Assembly: GCF_004005995.1 (NCBI RefSeq)
Contig: NZ_CP034767.1
Span: 2,852,001 to 2,916,000, forward strand
From: Devosia sp. 1566
GTDB lineage: Bacteria; Pseudomonadota; Alphaproteobacteria; Rhizobiales; Devosiaceae
Direction of reading: 5' to 3'
DNA length: 64,000 nt
A program made the position numbers and the translations under genes. This document shows, one piece after another, positions 37,094 through 45,746 of this stretch (the stretch's first letter is position 1; each line of letters starts with the position of its first letter). The notes under the pieces were generated by a model. The model was not told the DNA's origin, searched no databases, and saw only the letters and a list, made by a program, of their open reading frames with translations.

Positions 37094-38768
37094 CAAGGGC
37101 TTTCGGTGAGGTGACGCTGTTGTAAAAGGCGAGGCAAACCTCGGTCCCTGTGGGCTGATCGAGATTGGCTTTGAGCAGTTCGTCCTGCTGAGCCAGGATA
37201 CGGGCGGCATCTCGCCGGCCCTGAACGATCTCGCCGATCAACTTGACGGTCTGTGATACACAGGAAATCGGATGCCGCGGCACCAGCATCTCTGGCGCAA
37301 CGATCTCGCGCTGCGCGCCAACATCGGTCGAGATAATGACTGCCTGTGCGCGAGCGGCCTCGAAGCCGACCAGCGTCAGCCCTTCGTTGTCCGAGCAGAT
37401 CACCAAAACATGCGCACGCCCGAGCACATCCGCGACCGGCGTTCCGGCCGGCAGAAAGGAGATGGCATCGGCAACGCCAAGCTTTTGCGCCAGCGCCCGC
37501 ACTGATGGACCAAGAAGTCCCTCTCCGACCGCCTCGAACACGAACTGCTGCCGGCCGAAGCGCTTGATCAGCTGCTGCACCATCTGCACGAAGAGATAGG
37601 GCCGTTTTTGCTGCGTGAAGCGCCCCACGAACGAAACATGCAGCGGCGTCATACTGTCCCACTTGCCCGGGGCCGGGGCAAAATTGCGCGACATGTCGTG
37701 CAATTTGCCTAGCCGTACCTGGTCCGCGGGAATAGCGGCCCTCTGGGTCATGGCGTGCTGTAGATCGGCGCTGATGACATGGTGCTGGTCGATATAGGGT
37801 GAATAACGGATCGATTCTGAGACGAAATCGCCAAAACGGTATTCAAGAATATGAGTGCTGTCGATCACCGCCTCTACCAGGCGCAGGGCGCGCAAAGCGG
37901 GCAGTAAGCGGTACAACACCCAGGAATGATGAATGTGAATTACGTTTGGCTGATGCTTGCGGATGATCCGTAACATCGCCTGTTCCTTGCTGCCTCCGAA
38001 CTGGCAAGTACCCAGCAGGTAGACGGCATCAGCAAACTGTGCGGCCTGCTCGATCACTCGGTGACGCCCGGCTTCATCGCAGGTAACGACCACCGTGTAG
38101 CCTGCAGCCTTTGCTGCCTGCATCATCTTGAGTGCGAACGCCTCGGCACCGCCGAAGTCCAGCCAATACAGTGAAAATAGTATCGTTCGGCCCTCACCCT
38201 CGGCGGATGCCGGCGACCCCGCGTTGAACGACACTGGTGCTACTGACCCGCGCAAACCCGGAAGCTCGGCCATCTTGGCCGCGTGCTTGCGATCAGCCAT
38301 CCGCTGGCGGGCCTCATCCATCAGCCAAGGATAACGTTCGAACGCCAGTGCCTTGACGCCCGTGTAAAGGGCGAGATTTTCCGGCTCCGCCACGCTTGGA
38401 TCATCGATCCACAGCAAAATCGGGTCGATTCCGAGCATTTGCGAACTCGAGGGAAGCGGGGCAATTTCCAGTGTGGCAATCTGATTGTTGCCGATCTGGC
38501 GCGCAACGCCTTCGACCAACATATTGGCAGCATGCCGAGGCTGCCCATCAGTAGCGAGCGCAAAAACGACGCTCTGCGGCGCGCCCCCGGTGTAGATCAG
38601 CAATGTGCGCAAAGCAGATTCGAACTGCGCCACAACGGCAGCCATTACGCGGGCGCTAGGCTCGCCACGCAGTCCGATCTGATCCGCCACCATTCCCCAC
38701 GTTAGGGTTACGCCGAACTCGCGGGCAATCGGGTCTAGCCGTTCCTGAACGGCCTGCATGCTCACCAT
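37077..38768 (-). CDS. glycosyltransferase family 4 with unusual N-terminal extension
   Basis: 563 residues. The GT-B fold occupies about residues 195-545: ILFSLYWLDFGGAEAFALKMM, the acceptor side NVIHIHHSWVLYRLLPAL, the donor side HVSFVGRFTQQKRPYLFVQMV, and NEGLTLVGFEAARAQAVIIST with the EX7E. The first 190 residues (QERLDPIAREFGVTLTW and onward) are not part of GT4 and I do not recognise them. The start may be 38759 rather than 38768. It is co-transcribed with the GlfT2-like gene. Confidence 0.85.
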   Translation of the reverse strand: MVSMQAVQERLDPIAREFGVTLTWGMVADQIGLRGEPSARVMAAVVAQFESALRTLLIYTGGAPQSVVFALATDGQPRHAANMLVEGVARQIGNNQIATLEIAPLPSSSQMLGIDPILLWIDDPSVAEPENLALYTGVKALAFERYPWLMDEARQRMADRKHAAKMAELPGLRGSVAPVSFNAGSPASAEGEGRTILFSLYWLDFGGAEAFALKMMQAAKAAGYTVVVTCDEAGRHRVIEQAAQFADAVYLLGTCQFGGSKEQAMLRIIRKHQPNVIHIHHSWVLYRLLPALRALRLVEAVIDSTHILEYRFGDFVSESIRYSPYIDQHHVISADLQHAMTQRAAIPADQVRLGKLHDMSRNFAPAPGKWDSMTPLHVSFVGRFTQQKRPYLFVQMVQQLIKRFGRQQFVFEAVGEGLLGPSVRALAQKLGVADAISFLPAGTPVADVLGRAHVLVICSDNEGLTLVGFEAARAQAVIISTDVGAQREIVAPEMLVPRHPISCVSQTVKLIGEIVQGRRDAARILAQQDELLKANLDQPTGTEVCLAFYNSVTSPKALDVSAS

Positions 38769-38850
38769 CTGCTTTCCCTTTCCTGGTCGGTCATGTAACC
38801 AACCTTGCCGGCGCTCCCTAACCGATGACAGACCGCGCGGAAAGGGCTGA

Positions 38851-39795
38851 ATGGCTGAAAAGGAAGGAGTGTGCGCCGTGTCGCATGATAATGAAAACGG
38901 GTCAACAAAGCCTCATTCCGTTGCTGCGGCCCTGCTGACCAATAACCGCCCCGAGGACCTTGTCCGCGCCCTGCAAGCCCTCTCGAGACAGTCAGTGCCC
39001 CTGCAGGACATCATCGTTGTAGACACCGCCGCGACCCCTCAAGCCGAAGAGATCTGCAGTCGCCATGGCCAAGTCCGATACGTGCCGTCCCTCAGCAATC
39101 TGGGGGGAGCCGGTGGCTTTTCTTTGGCTATGTTGCTGGCGATCGCGACGGGGGCAGAACATATCTGGATCATGGACGACGATGCGTGCCCCGAGGGTCC
39201 AGACTGCCTGGCGACCCTCCTCGCAGCGATGTCGGAGCGAGAGCTTCAGGCCGTATCGCCGATCATCGTGGCGCCTGTCGATTCGAGCCGGCTGGCCTTC
39301 CCTTACCCCCAGGCGGGCGGGCCAACTTACGATCGCAAGGAAATCGAACAAACGCCGTTCATCCCCAGCTTCGCCCAACTCTTTAATGGCCTGCTGATCC
39401 ACAAGGACGTGTTCTTCACCGTCGGCCTGCCGGATATGAAATTATTTATCCGCGGCGACGAAGTGGACTTTCTGCTCCGCATGCGACGGGCGGGGATTCG
39501 GTTTGGGACTGTTACCGGTGCGGCGATGAGCCATCCTCCGGGGTGGGGAGAGGTCCACAAAGTCACCAAGGGCATGCAAGCCCTTGTTCCGGAAGGCGAA
39601 TTCAAGCGCTACTACTTTTTCCGCAATCGGGGATACCTAGCGAGAAGGCACCGGCGAATCCGCAGCCTTTTGGTAGATTTGGTCGGCTATCCCATTGTTT
39701 TCGTTGTAGTTCGTGGCGGGGATTACTCGGGTTTGCGGCAGTGGTGGGGGGCGTTTTGGGATGGGTTGAATTACCGGTTTGGACCGCCGCGCTAG
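38851..39795 (+). CDS. glycosyltransferase family 2 (GlfT2-like, short form)
   Basis: Up to 314 residues. AAALLTNNRPEDLVRALQAL, NLGGAGGFSLAMLLA and IWIMDDDACPEG (metal motif) resemble the two other galactofuranosyltransferase candidates. LFNGLLIHKDVF and FIRGDEVDFLLRM carry acceptor and catalytic residues. It lacks the beta-rich N-terminal domain of the 35315 protein. A GTG at 38878 with AAGGAG eight bases upstream is an equally good start. Confidence 0.85.
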   Translation: MAEKEGVCAVSHDNENGSTKPHSVAAALLTNNRPEDLVRALQALSRQSVPLQDIIVVDTAATPQAEEICSRHGQVRYVPSLSNLGGAGGFSLAMLLAIATGAEHIWIMDDDACPEGPDCLATLLAAMSERELQAVSPIIVAPVDSSRLAFPYPQAGGPTYDRKEIEQTPFIPSFAQLFNGLLIHKDVFFTVGLPDMKLFIRGDEVDFLLRMRRAGIRFGTVTGAAMSHPPGWGEVHKVTKGMQALVPEGEFKRYYFFRNRGYLARRHRRIRSLLVDLVGYPIVFVVVRGGDYSGLRQWWGAFWDGLNYRFGPPR

Positions 39796-41012
39796 TGGGT
39801 CATAGAGGACAGTAACGCTTTTTGGCGTGGCAGGCAGACGCGGTGGAGGTCGTAATGATCCACAATGGTCTGGCGGGCGGCGCGGCGGATTTCGGTGTAT
39901 TGATCGGGGTGGGTGAGAGCATCGGTCACGGATTTTACTAGCGCGTTGTGGTCGAAGAAGTCGACCAACATGCCGTTGACACCATGCTGGATCACTTCTT
40001 CTACCGGCGGGGTGGCGGAGCCGATGACGAGACATTGGCAAGACATGGCTTCGAGCATCGACCAGGACAGAACGAAGGGGTAGGTCAGGTAGATATGCGC
40101 ACTGGAGATCTGCAGGATCTTCTTGAAGACGTCATATTCCACCCGGCCCATGATATGGACGCGCGACAAGTCTCCCTTGAATTTGGCAAGTTCCTGATCC
40201 TTGTAGGACTTGCCATCTGCGGGCTTCGCTCCATAGCTTACGCCTTCCGCGCCAACAACAACTACATGGGCATCGGGATTTTGCTCGAGGATTCCCGGCA
40301 GCGCCTGCATGAAGATATGAAATCCTCTATACGGCTCGAGGTTTCGCGCCACATAGGTGACCACTTTACTTGCGGCCGAAAGGGTCAAATCCGGCGACAC
40401 CGCAACCGTTGCCGTGTTGTCGCCACAAAGATGAACGGTGTCTACGCCTTCATGAACGACATTCATCTTGCCTTGGAACACCTTTGGAACCTGGCTCTGC
40501 TGCCACCAGGTCGGCGCCAATCCCTGATCGGTTGATTCGAGGCAGGACAGGGTCACCTGATTGCGCAGACGCAGCTTGAAGGCGATCTCCGGGTCGCCGG
40601 GATAAGCGGGGTCGAAATTGACGTCCGAGCCGAAGGTGTGGAAGTAAAATTCAAAATAGCTCAGCAGCGGCACATCGGGAAAGATGTCCTTGGCAAAGAG
40701 CGTTTCCCCCCAGCCGGAATGGCCGATGATGAGGTCAGGAGTTATCCCCTGCTGCTTGAGCTGGAGGAGAATGCGCGCAACGGCTTGACCATGCAGGACA
40801 TTGTCCTCCACCGGGCGCAAATAGGCATGGGTGTCAGGCTTGACTTGGCGATGGGGCTTATAGGTGAGGAGCTTGACGCCTGGGATACGGTTGGCATTGG
40901 GTTTACTGATGAAGTAGACGCTGTTTTCGCGCACCAGAGTACGGACCAGATGCTTGAACTGGCCGGGAAAATTCTGGTGAATGAACAGCAGCGTCTTGTT
41001 CTTGAGCATCAC
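39792..41012 (-). CDS. glycosyltransferase family 4
   Basis: 406 residues with a GT-B fold. The N-terminal half has LLFIHQNFPGQFKHLVRTL and PDLIIGHSGWGETLF. The donor half has KVVTYVARNLEPYRGFHIFMQALP, VHIMGRVEYDVFKKIL and FVLSWSMLEAMSCQCLVIGSATPPVEEVI. The EX7E is modified, with LEAMSCQCLVIGS retaining the first Glu. The HQNFPGQF start is shared by a distinct GT4 subgroup in surface-polysaccharide loci. Its stop overlaps the end of convergent 38851-39795 by 4 bases. Confidence 0.88.
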   Translation of the reverse strand: MMLKNKTLLFIHQNFPGQFKHLVRTLVRENSVYFISKPNANRIPGVKLLTYKPHRQVKPDTHAYLRPVEDNVLHGQAVARILLQLKQQGITPDLIIGHSGWGETLFAKDIFPDVPLLSYFEFYFHTFGSDVNFDPAYPGDPEIAFKLRLRNQVTLSCLESTDQGLAPTWWQQSQVPKVFQGKMNVVHEGVDTVHLCGDNTATVAVSPDLTLSAASKVVTYVARNLEPYRGFHIFMQALPGILEQNPDAHVVVVGAEGVSYGAKPADGKSYKDQELAKFKGDLSRVHIMGRVEYDVFKKILQISSAHIYLTYPFVLSWSMLEAMSCQCLVIGSATPPVEEVIQHGVNGMLVDFFDHNALVKSVTDALTHPDQYTEIRRAARQTIVDHYDLHRVCLPRQKALLSSMTH

Positions 41013-41075
41013 AACATAGCCTTTAAGTGCAGGCCCTGCTTAGCGGGCATACTCGGATTTGCCTAGGAGGGTCTT

Positions 41076-42248
41076 TTGGCTGGTAAGCGCATATTGTTAG
41101 CTTGGGAAAATGGTGCCGGGCTCGGCCACGCCAAGCGCTTGCTGCGCATGGCTGTGGCGCTGCGTGACAACGGTTTTGACCCCGTCGTGGCCGCGCGCGA
41201 TATCAGCGCGGCGCAACGGGATTACCGCGACGCTGGAATACCGATCCTGCAGGCGCCGCGTCACCGTGGATTTCAAGGCGACCCCAAGACGTGGAACGCC
41301 CAGAGCTATGCCGACCTGATGGCCAGTTGTGCCTGGGACGATGCTGAAGCGCTTGAGCAAACCGTATTTGCCTGGGACGGACTGCTTGATCTGCTGCGCC
41401 CAGCTTTGGTGATTGCGGATTTCTGCCCGATCCTGCCCCTGGCAACCTTGGGCCGCATCCCCACCTTGGTGGTAGGCGACGGATTTGTGGTCCCCCCGCG
41501 CGAAGGCGAAGTTCTGCCAGTCATTCGCGACACCAAGGCGCCTCGTGCAGATGATGCAAACCTACGCGCCAATGGCGAAGCGGTACTGGTTCGGCGGGGT
41601 CGGCCGCGCCATCTACCGTCGCTCGGCGCCCTGATGAACGCCGATCGAAGCATTGTCTGCACTTATCCTGAACTCGATGTTTATGCCGATTACCGGAACA
41701 AGCCAGCCTCCGGCTCACTGGAAACCGCGTTCCCCCTGCCCCCGCCGAAGGGACAGAGCCTCTTCGTTTATCTGGCCGCCGATTACCAGGACACCGAGAA
41801 GGCCCTCGATGGGGCCAGCTTGGCGGGGATGCCGATACGGGCTTTCGTGCGCAGCGCGCGGCCAGCCCAGCGTGATGCCTGGCGCGCCCGCGGTATGTTC
41901 ATCCACGATGAGGCGCCACCTCTGCTTGAGGAACTGCACCAGGCCAGCGCCATCATGCATCACGGCGGCATCGGCACGGCCGAACTGGCGCTGGCGACGG
42001 GAAGAGCCCAGCTGCTGGTGCCCCGTCACCTGGAGCAAACGCTCAATGCAAAGCGACTTGGCACCCAGGGCGTCGCAGCGCGACTTGCGGCTCCATTCAA
42101 GCCAGAAGATGCAACGGCCGCCGTGCGGCATGTATGTGGCTCCACCCGCCTGCACGCTAAGGTGACAGAGGTAGCCGAACAAATCGCCGCGCGGCCCGGC
42201 TCGGTGCTCAGCGAGATCGTCGCAACGGCGAGCGAAATGGTCCGCTAG
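41076..42248 (+). CDS. UGT/MurG-like glycosyltransferase (GT1-type)
   Basis: 390 residues with a TTG start after AGGAGG. The N-terminal glycine loop is LLAWENGAGLGHAKRLLRMAVAL. The donor-site motif IMHHGGIGTAELALATGRAQLLVPRHLEQTLNA is the HGG...E/Q pattern of UDP-sugar transferases such as rhamnosyl- and glucuronosyltransferases. The acceptor could be a lipid or glycan. It diverges from the GT4 gene and its stop overlaps the sulfatase-like gene by 4 bases. Confidence 0.85.
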   Translation: MAGKRILLAWENGAGLGHAKRLLRMAVALRDNGFDPVVAARDISAAQRDYRDAGIPILQAPRHRGFQGDPKTWNAQSYADLMASCAWDDAEALEQTVFAWDGLLDLLRPALVIADFCPILPLATLGRIPTLVVGDGFVVPPREGEVLPVIRDTKAPRADDANLRANGEAVLVRRGRPRHLPSLGALMNADRSIVCTYPELDVYADYRNKPASGSLETAFPLPPPKGQSLFVYLAADYQDTEKALDGASLAGMPIRAFVRSARPAQRDAWRARGMFIHDEAPPLLEELHQASAIMHHGGIGTAELALATGRAQLLVPRHLEQTLNAKRLGTQGVAARLAAPFKPEDATAAVRHVCGSTRLHAKVTEVAEQIAARPGSVLSEIVATASEMVR

Positions 42249-43099
42249 CGGGCAAGCGTTCGCCGCAGGCGGGACCACATGCCGGCTGCCGCTCGCGCGG
42301 GAGTGTGACGGGCAACCGGCTCGCCCTTGAAGCGTATCAGCAGCGGAACGGTCGTGGTCATCGGGTGGGCGATGCCGTGCTCCCATAGCCCGTCCTCGCC
42401 CCAGCAATCGCCATGGTCGCCGCACACCAGGATCGTCCCCTCCCTGTGGCGCTCAAGCAGCGGGCCGAGCTGCGCATCTACCCATTCCAGGCACGCCCGC
42501 TGACGGGAGCGACAATCGGCTGATCGGTCCACCGTCTGGTACGGCACACAGGGATTGTCCTCCGCCGACCATGGGGCGCCTTCATGCCAATAGGGCACAT
42601 GGGTTTCCCCCACATTGAGAAAGGTGAAGGTGGGTCCGCTGGCCTCGGCGAGGCGCTGCTCGATCCAGTTCAACTGCTGGCGGAGATGGTAGGGCCCCGG
42701 AATAAAGAAGTGGTCGAAGCTCTCGCTCAAATGCTTGCCGGTTGGGGTATTTGGATCGAACCAGCCCATGGCCCCGGCCCCGATTGTCGTAAAGCCGGCA
42801 TTGCGGAAGCCCTCGATGATGTTGCGGCCCTGCAGGGTATAGCCCTCGGTGCCCTTGCCGGCGTGCCCGCCGGCCGTGAGCTTGAACAGCTTGCCGTATT
42901 TTGGATCGAGGAAGGATTGCGCGCTGCCGGCAATGCCAGGCGTGAAGCCGACGAACATGGCCGAATGGGAGCCATAAGTGAAGTAACTGGGCGCCTGGGC
43001 GCAATGTAGCGGCGCAACGCGGGTCAGGTTGGGCGCCTGAGCAGCGGCAAAGGTGTCGAACCGACAGGAGTCCAGGGTGATGAAGAGGACGTTTTGCAT
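42245..43099 (-). CDS. sulfatase/alkaline-phosphatase-superfamily protein without the formylglycine cysteine
   Basis: 284 residues. The metal-binding start is NVLFITLDSCRFDTF and the C-terminal metal block is LVCGDHGDCWGEDGLWEHG. Where true sulfatases carry CxPxR, this protein reads YFTYGSHSAMFVG. The nucleophile is therefore probably a Thr or Ser, as in phosphoglycerol and phosphoethanolamine transferases. No membrane helix is present, so it is cytoplasmic or a soluble hydrolase. In this locus it may trim or modify a charged glycan. Confidence 0.75.
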   Translation of the reverse strand: MQNVLFITLDSCRFDTFAAAQAPNLTRVAPLHCAQAPSYFTYGSHSAMFVGFTPGIAGSAQSFLDPKYGKLFKLTAGGHAGKGTEGYTLQGRNIIEGFRNAGFTTIGAGAMGWFDPNTPTGKHLSESFDHFFIPGPYHLRQQLNWIEQRLAEASGPTFTFLNVGETHVPYWHEGAPWSAEDNPCVPYQTVDRSADCRSRQRACLEWVDAQLGPLLERHREGTILVCGDHGDCWGEDGLWEHGIAHPMTTTVPLLIRFKGEPVARHTPARAAAGMWSRLRRTLAR

Positions 43100-43122
43100 G
43101 GCGGCTGTGTGCCACAAAAGCA

Positions 43123-43146
43123 AAGGGGGGGCTAGTGCCCCCCCTT
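43123..43146. terminator. rho-independent terminator after the 719-residue RTX gene
   Basis: AAGGGGGGG paired with CCCCCCCTT gives a 9-bp stem around a six-base loop. Read on the minus strand it is followed by TTTGCTTTTG. It lies between the RTX stop and the start of the sulfatase-like gene, insulating one from the other. Confidence 0.75.
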
Positions 43147-43170
43147 CGACCATCTGAGATCAGACTTTGA

Positions 43171-45330
43171 TTAGACGGGGATGTCAGAAGTGCCGACCAG
43201 ATTGCCACCCACGATGGTGATGTCGCCATCAAAGTCGTTGATGTCGATCAGGTTGCCTTCGAAAGCGACGTAGGTGCCGCTCGCTGCACCGGTGACCGTG
43301 ATCACCGAGGCGAAACCTTCAACCGTCGAGGCAAAGGCTTCCACTTCCGCAAAAGTATCGGCCTCGCCGCCAGCGATGGTGACCACGCCGGTGACATCAT
43401 TGAGGAAGTCAATGGTGTCGTCGCCCGTGCCGAAGTCGGTGATCAAGTCAACCGAGTCATCACCCACGCTCGAGGCTGATACCGAACGATAAACAAACGT
43501 GTCGTCTCCGGCACCGCCCGTCAGCTCGTCGGCGCCTTGGCCACCAACAATGATGTCGTCGCCTGCACCACCATAGATCACGTCATCGCCCAGATTGCCG
43601 TAGAGCGCGTCGTCGCCATCGTCGCCGACGATAGTGTCGTTGCCCTGACCACCATAGACTACGTCGTCACCGGCACCACCATAGATGGTGTCGTCGCCGC
43701 CATTGCCGTAGATCAGCTCATCGCCGGCGCCGCCGGTGATCGAGTCAGCTTCGTCGTCAGCCGAAGCGTCGGAGCTGCCGCCATAGATGGTGACCGCATC
43801 GTCTGCAACACTGTTGCTGATGATCGTATCCCCACCGCGGCCGCCGTAAACAACGCTCTCGTCGCCGGCGACGGTGATGCTGTCACTACCCTGGCCACCA
43901 TAGACGATGTCCTCACCGGTGCCGCTGACAATGATGTCATCGCCAGCATTGCCATAGATTACGTCATCGCTGGCGCCGCCGGTGATGCTGTCAGCATCGT
44001 CCGCGGAGTCGGCTTCACCATTGCCGCCATAGATGGTGACGGAACTGCCAGCAACAGCCGCAATAGCCGAGATCGTGTCGGAGCCAAGGCCGCCGAACAC
44101 GAGAGCCTCGTCTTCCGCAGCAGTCGCAGCAAGCGTGATCGAGTCATCGCCAGCACCACCATACACGGTGTCCGCGCCGCCAAAGCCCAAGATGACGTCA
44201 TCGCCGCCATTGCCGTAGATCAGGTCATCGCCCAGGCTGCCGGTGATGAAGTCTACGCCATCGGTAGCAGCAACATCGCCATTGCCGCCATAGATGGTTA
44301 CGCCTTCGCCAGCAGCGCCAGCCGCTGCAGTGATGACTTCGCCTTCGCCGTCAGCGGCATTGAGCCCGCCATAAACAACCGAGCCTGCACCGAAGCCGGT
44401 GATGGAGTCATCGCCAGCGCCGCCATAGATAACGTCCGCGCCGCCATACCCGTCGATGACGTCATCGCCGCCATTGCCGTAGATCAGGTCGTCACCCAGG
44501 CTACCGGTGATGGTGTCTGCGCCATCGGTAGCAGCAACATCGCCATTGCCACCATAAATGGTGACGCCTTCGCCAGCCACGCCAGTGGCTGCAGTGATGA
44601 CTTCGCCTTCGCCGTCAGCGGCGTTAAGCCCGCCATACACCACCGAACCGGCAGCAAAGCCGATGATGGTATCGTCGCCAGCGCCGCCATAGATGGTGTC
44701 CACACCGCCATTGCCGTCGATGGAATCATCGCCAGCATTGCCGTAGATCAGGTCATCGCCCTCGCTGCCGGTGATGTCGTCGTCACCGTCTGCAGCACCC
44801 GCAACACCGCTGCCGCCATAGATGGTCACGCCGTCTGCGTCTGCTGCGGCAGTGATTTCATCACCGTCCACGCCGCCGTAAACAACCGAACCAGTGCTGA
44901 AGCCAGAAATGGTATCGCTACCCTGGCCGCCGAACAGCTGCAGATCGTCCAAACCGTCACCATTGATAGTATCGTCACCTTCATTGCCGTAGATGATTGC
45001 AAAATCACCAGCGGCAGTCAGGTTGTCATCGCCAGCCTTGCCGACGGCGATGTTGGCAGTCTCGGTATCACCCTCACCATCACCAAAGAAGAACTCCACG
45101 CCTTCGCCGGTGGGCGATTCAACGAGGTTAGGTGGGGTCAGGTCGGTCAGCGCAACACCGCCAAGGAACAGCTCGGCACCGCTCCGCAAGGTCAGCGTGA
45201 CGCCCGACTCATCCTGAGTGAACGATGCAACGTCCTCGCCGGTGAACCCATCAACAACCACGGTATCGTCCGTGATGCTGAACTCTTCAATCGACAGATC
45301 TTCCGATCCGTTAAATACGTAAGTAGCCAT
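43171..45330 (-). CDS. RTX-type calcium-binding repeat protein (719 aa)
   Basis: 719 residues, very acidic, with no Sec signal. The first 75 residues form a short beta-rich region (YVFNGSEDLSIEEFSI). From about residue 85 to 620 there are many RTX-like nonapeptides (GGAGDDTIY, GNGGDDVID, GGQGSDSIT) interrupted by longer loops of the type AADGEGEVITAA. The end (VDLITDFGTGDDTIDFL onward) resembles the C-terminal secretion region of type I substrates. Calcium-driven folding outside the cell is expected. Export probably uses the ABC/HlyD pair at 49.4-52.5 kb. A 264-bp block is duplicated in tandem within the repeats. Confidence 0.88.
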   Translation of the reverse strand: MATYVFNGSEDLSIEEFSITDDTVVVDGFTGEDVASFTQDESGVTLTLRSGAELFLGGVALTDLTPPNLVESPTGEGVEFFFGDGEGDTETANIAVGKAGDDNLTAAGDFAIIYGNEGDDTINGDGLDDLQLFGGQGSDTISGFSTGSVVYGGVDGDEITAAADADGVTIYGGSGVAGAADGDDDITGSEGDDLIYGNAGDDSIDGNGGVDTIYGGAGDDTIIGFAAGSVVYGGLNAADGEGEVITAATGVAGEGVTIYGGNGDVAATDGADTITGSLGDDLIYGNGGDDVIDGYGGADVIYGGAGDDSITGFGAGSVVYGGLNAADGEGEVITAAAGAAGEGVTIYGGNGDVAATDGVDFITGSLGDDLIYGNGGDDVILGFGGADTVYGGAGDDSITLAATAAEDEALVFGGLGSDTISAIAAVAGSSVTIYGGNGEADSADDADSITGGASDDVIYGNAGDDIIVSGTGEDIVYGGQGSDSITVAGDESVVYGGRGGDTIISNSVADDAVTIYGGSSDASADDEADSITGGAGDELIYGNGGDDTIYGGAGDDVVYGGQGNDTIVGDDGDDALYGNLGDDVIYGGAGDDIIVGGQGADELTGGAGDDTFVYRSVSASSVGDDSVDLITDFGTGDDTIDFLNDVTGVVTIAGGEADTFAEVEAFASTVEGFASVITVTGAASGTYVAFEGNLIDINDFDGDITIVGGNLVGTSDIPV
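44122..44649 (-). repeat. 264-bp tandem duplication inside the RTX gene
   Basis: Two adjacent 88-codon blocks, each running from GSVVYGGLNAADGEGEV to a DDSIT-type end, are nearly identical. The word gccttcgccgtcagcgg recurs 264 bases apart (44341 and 44605). This is a recent unit duplication in the beta-roll region. Confidence 0.75.
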
Positions 45331-45746
45331 TTTGCCTCCTTAGGGGGTCGCGCATGCTGGATTGCAACCTGCGCAGCGCAGACCCAGCCATTCGCGACAT
45401 AATGCATTTTTGACTCGGCGAAACAATCGCCTTCCGCATACACATAAATAACAATGGAGCTTGCGCAGAGATTTTGTGGCTTTGCAGCAACGACTCACTC
45501 CGTTTGGCCTGGCTGGTCTTAAGCTGCGTTAACGCAACGGAACCCTGCTGGGCAAAGCGTCCCGCGGCGGTTCAAGGTTTACTTCGGCTATGCGGCCGCG
45601 GAAGTTCTCGCAAGATGGGCCCGGATTGTTATGCGCCGCAATTGCCTTCTGAATGCTCTGCACAGTTTGGCTTCCGGGAGCTTGTACTTACCTCAAGCTT
45701 TGGATAGCAGTTGTTTGGTCTTGGGGCGATGAGGAGCGGCGCGAGT
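45331..45746. promoter_or_regulatory. divergent control region between the RTX gene and the adenylation-domain gene
   Basis: 416 bases without a convincing gene. It must hold the RTX promoter (minus) and the promoter of the adenylation-carrier-thioesterase group (plus). Part of it is AT-richer than its surroundings (about 45395-45480). A perfect 12-bp palindrome, TGCGTTAACGCA, at 45525-45536 is a candidate operator. Small open frames here have no protein-like features. Confidence 0.5.

Noticed and set aside
43537..45402. 621-codon plus-strand open frame opposite the first RTX gene
   Set aside because: Its sequence is the complement of Gly/Asp-rich RTX codons and is repetitive Val/Ile/Ala. 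The minus-strand frame carries recognisable nonapeptides.
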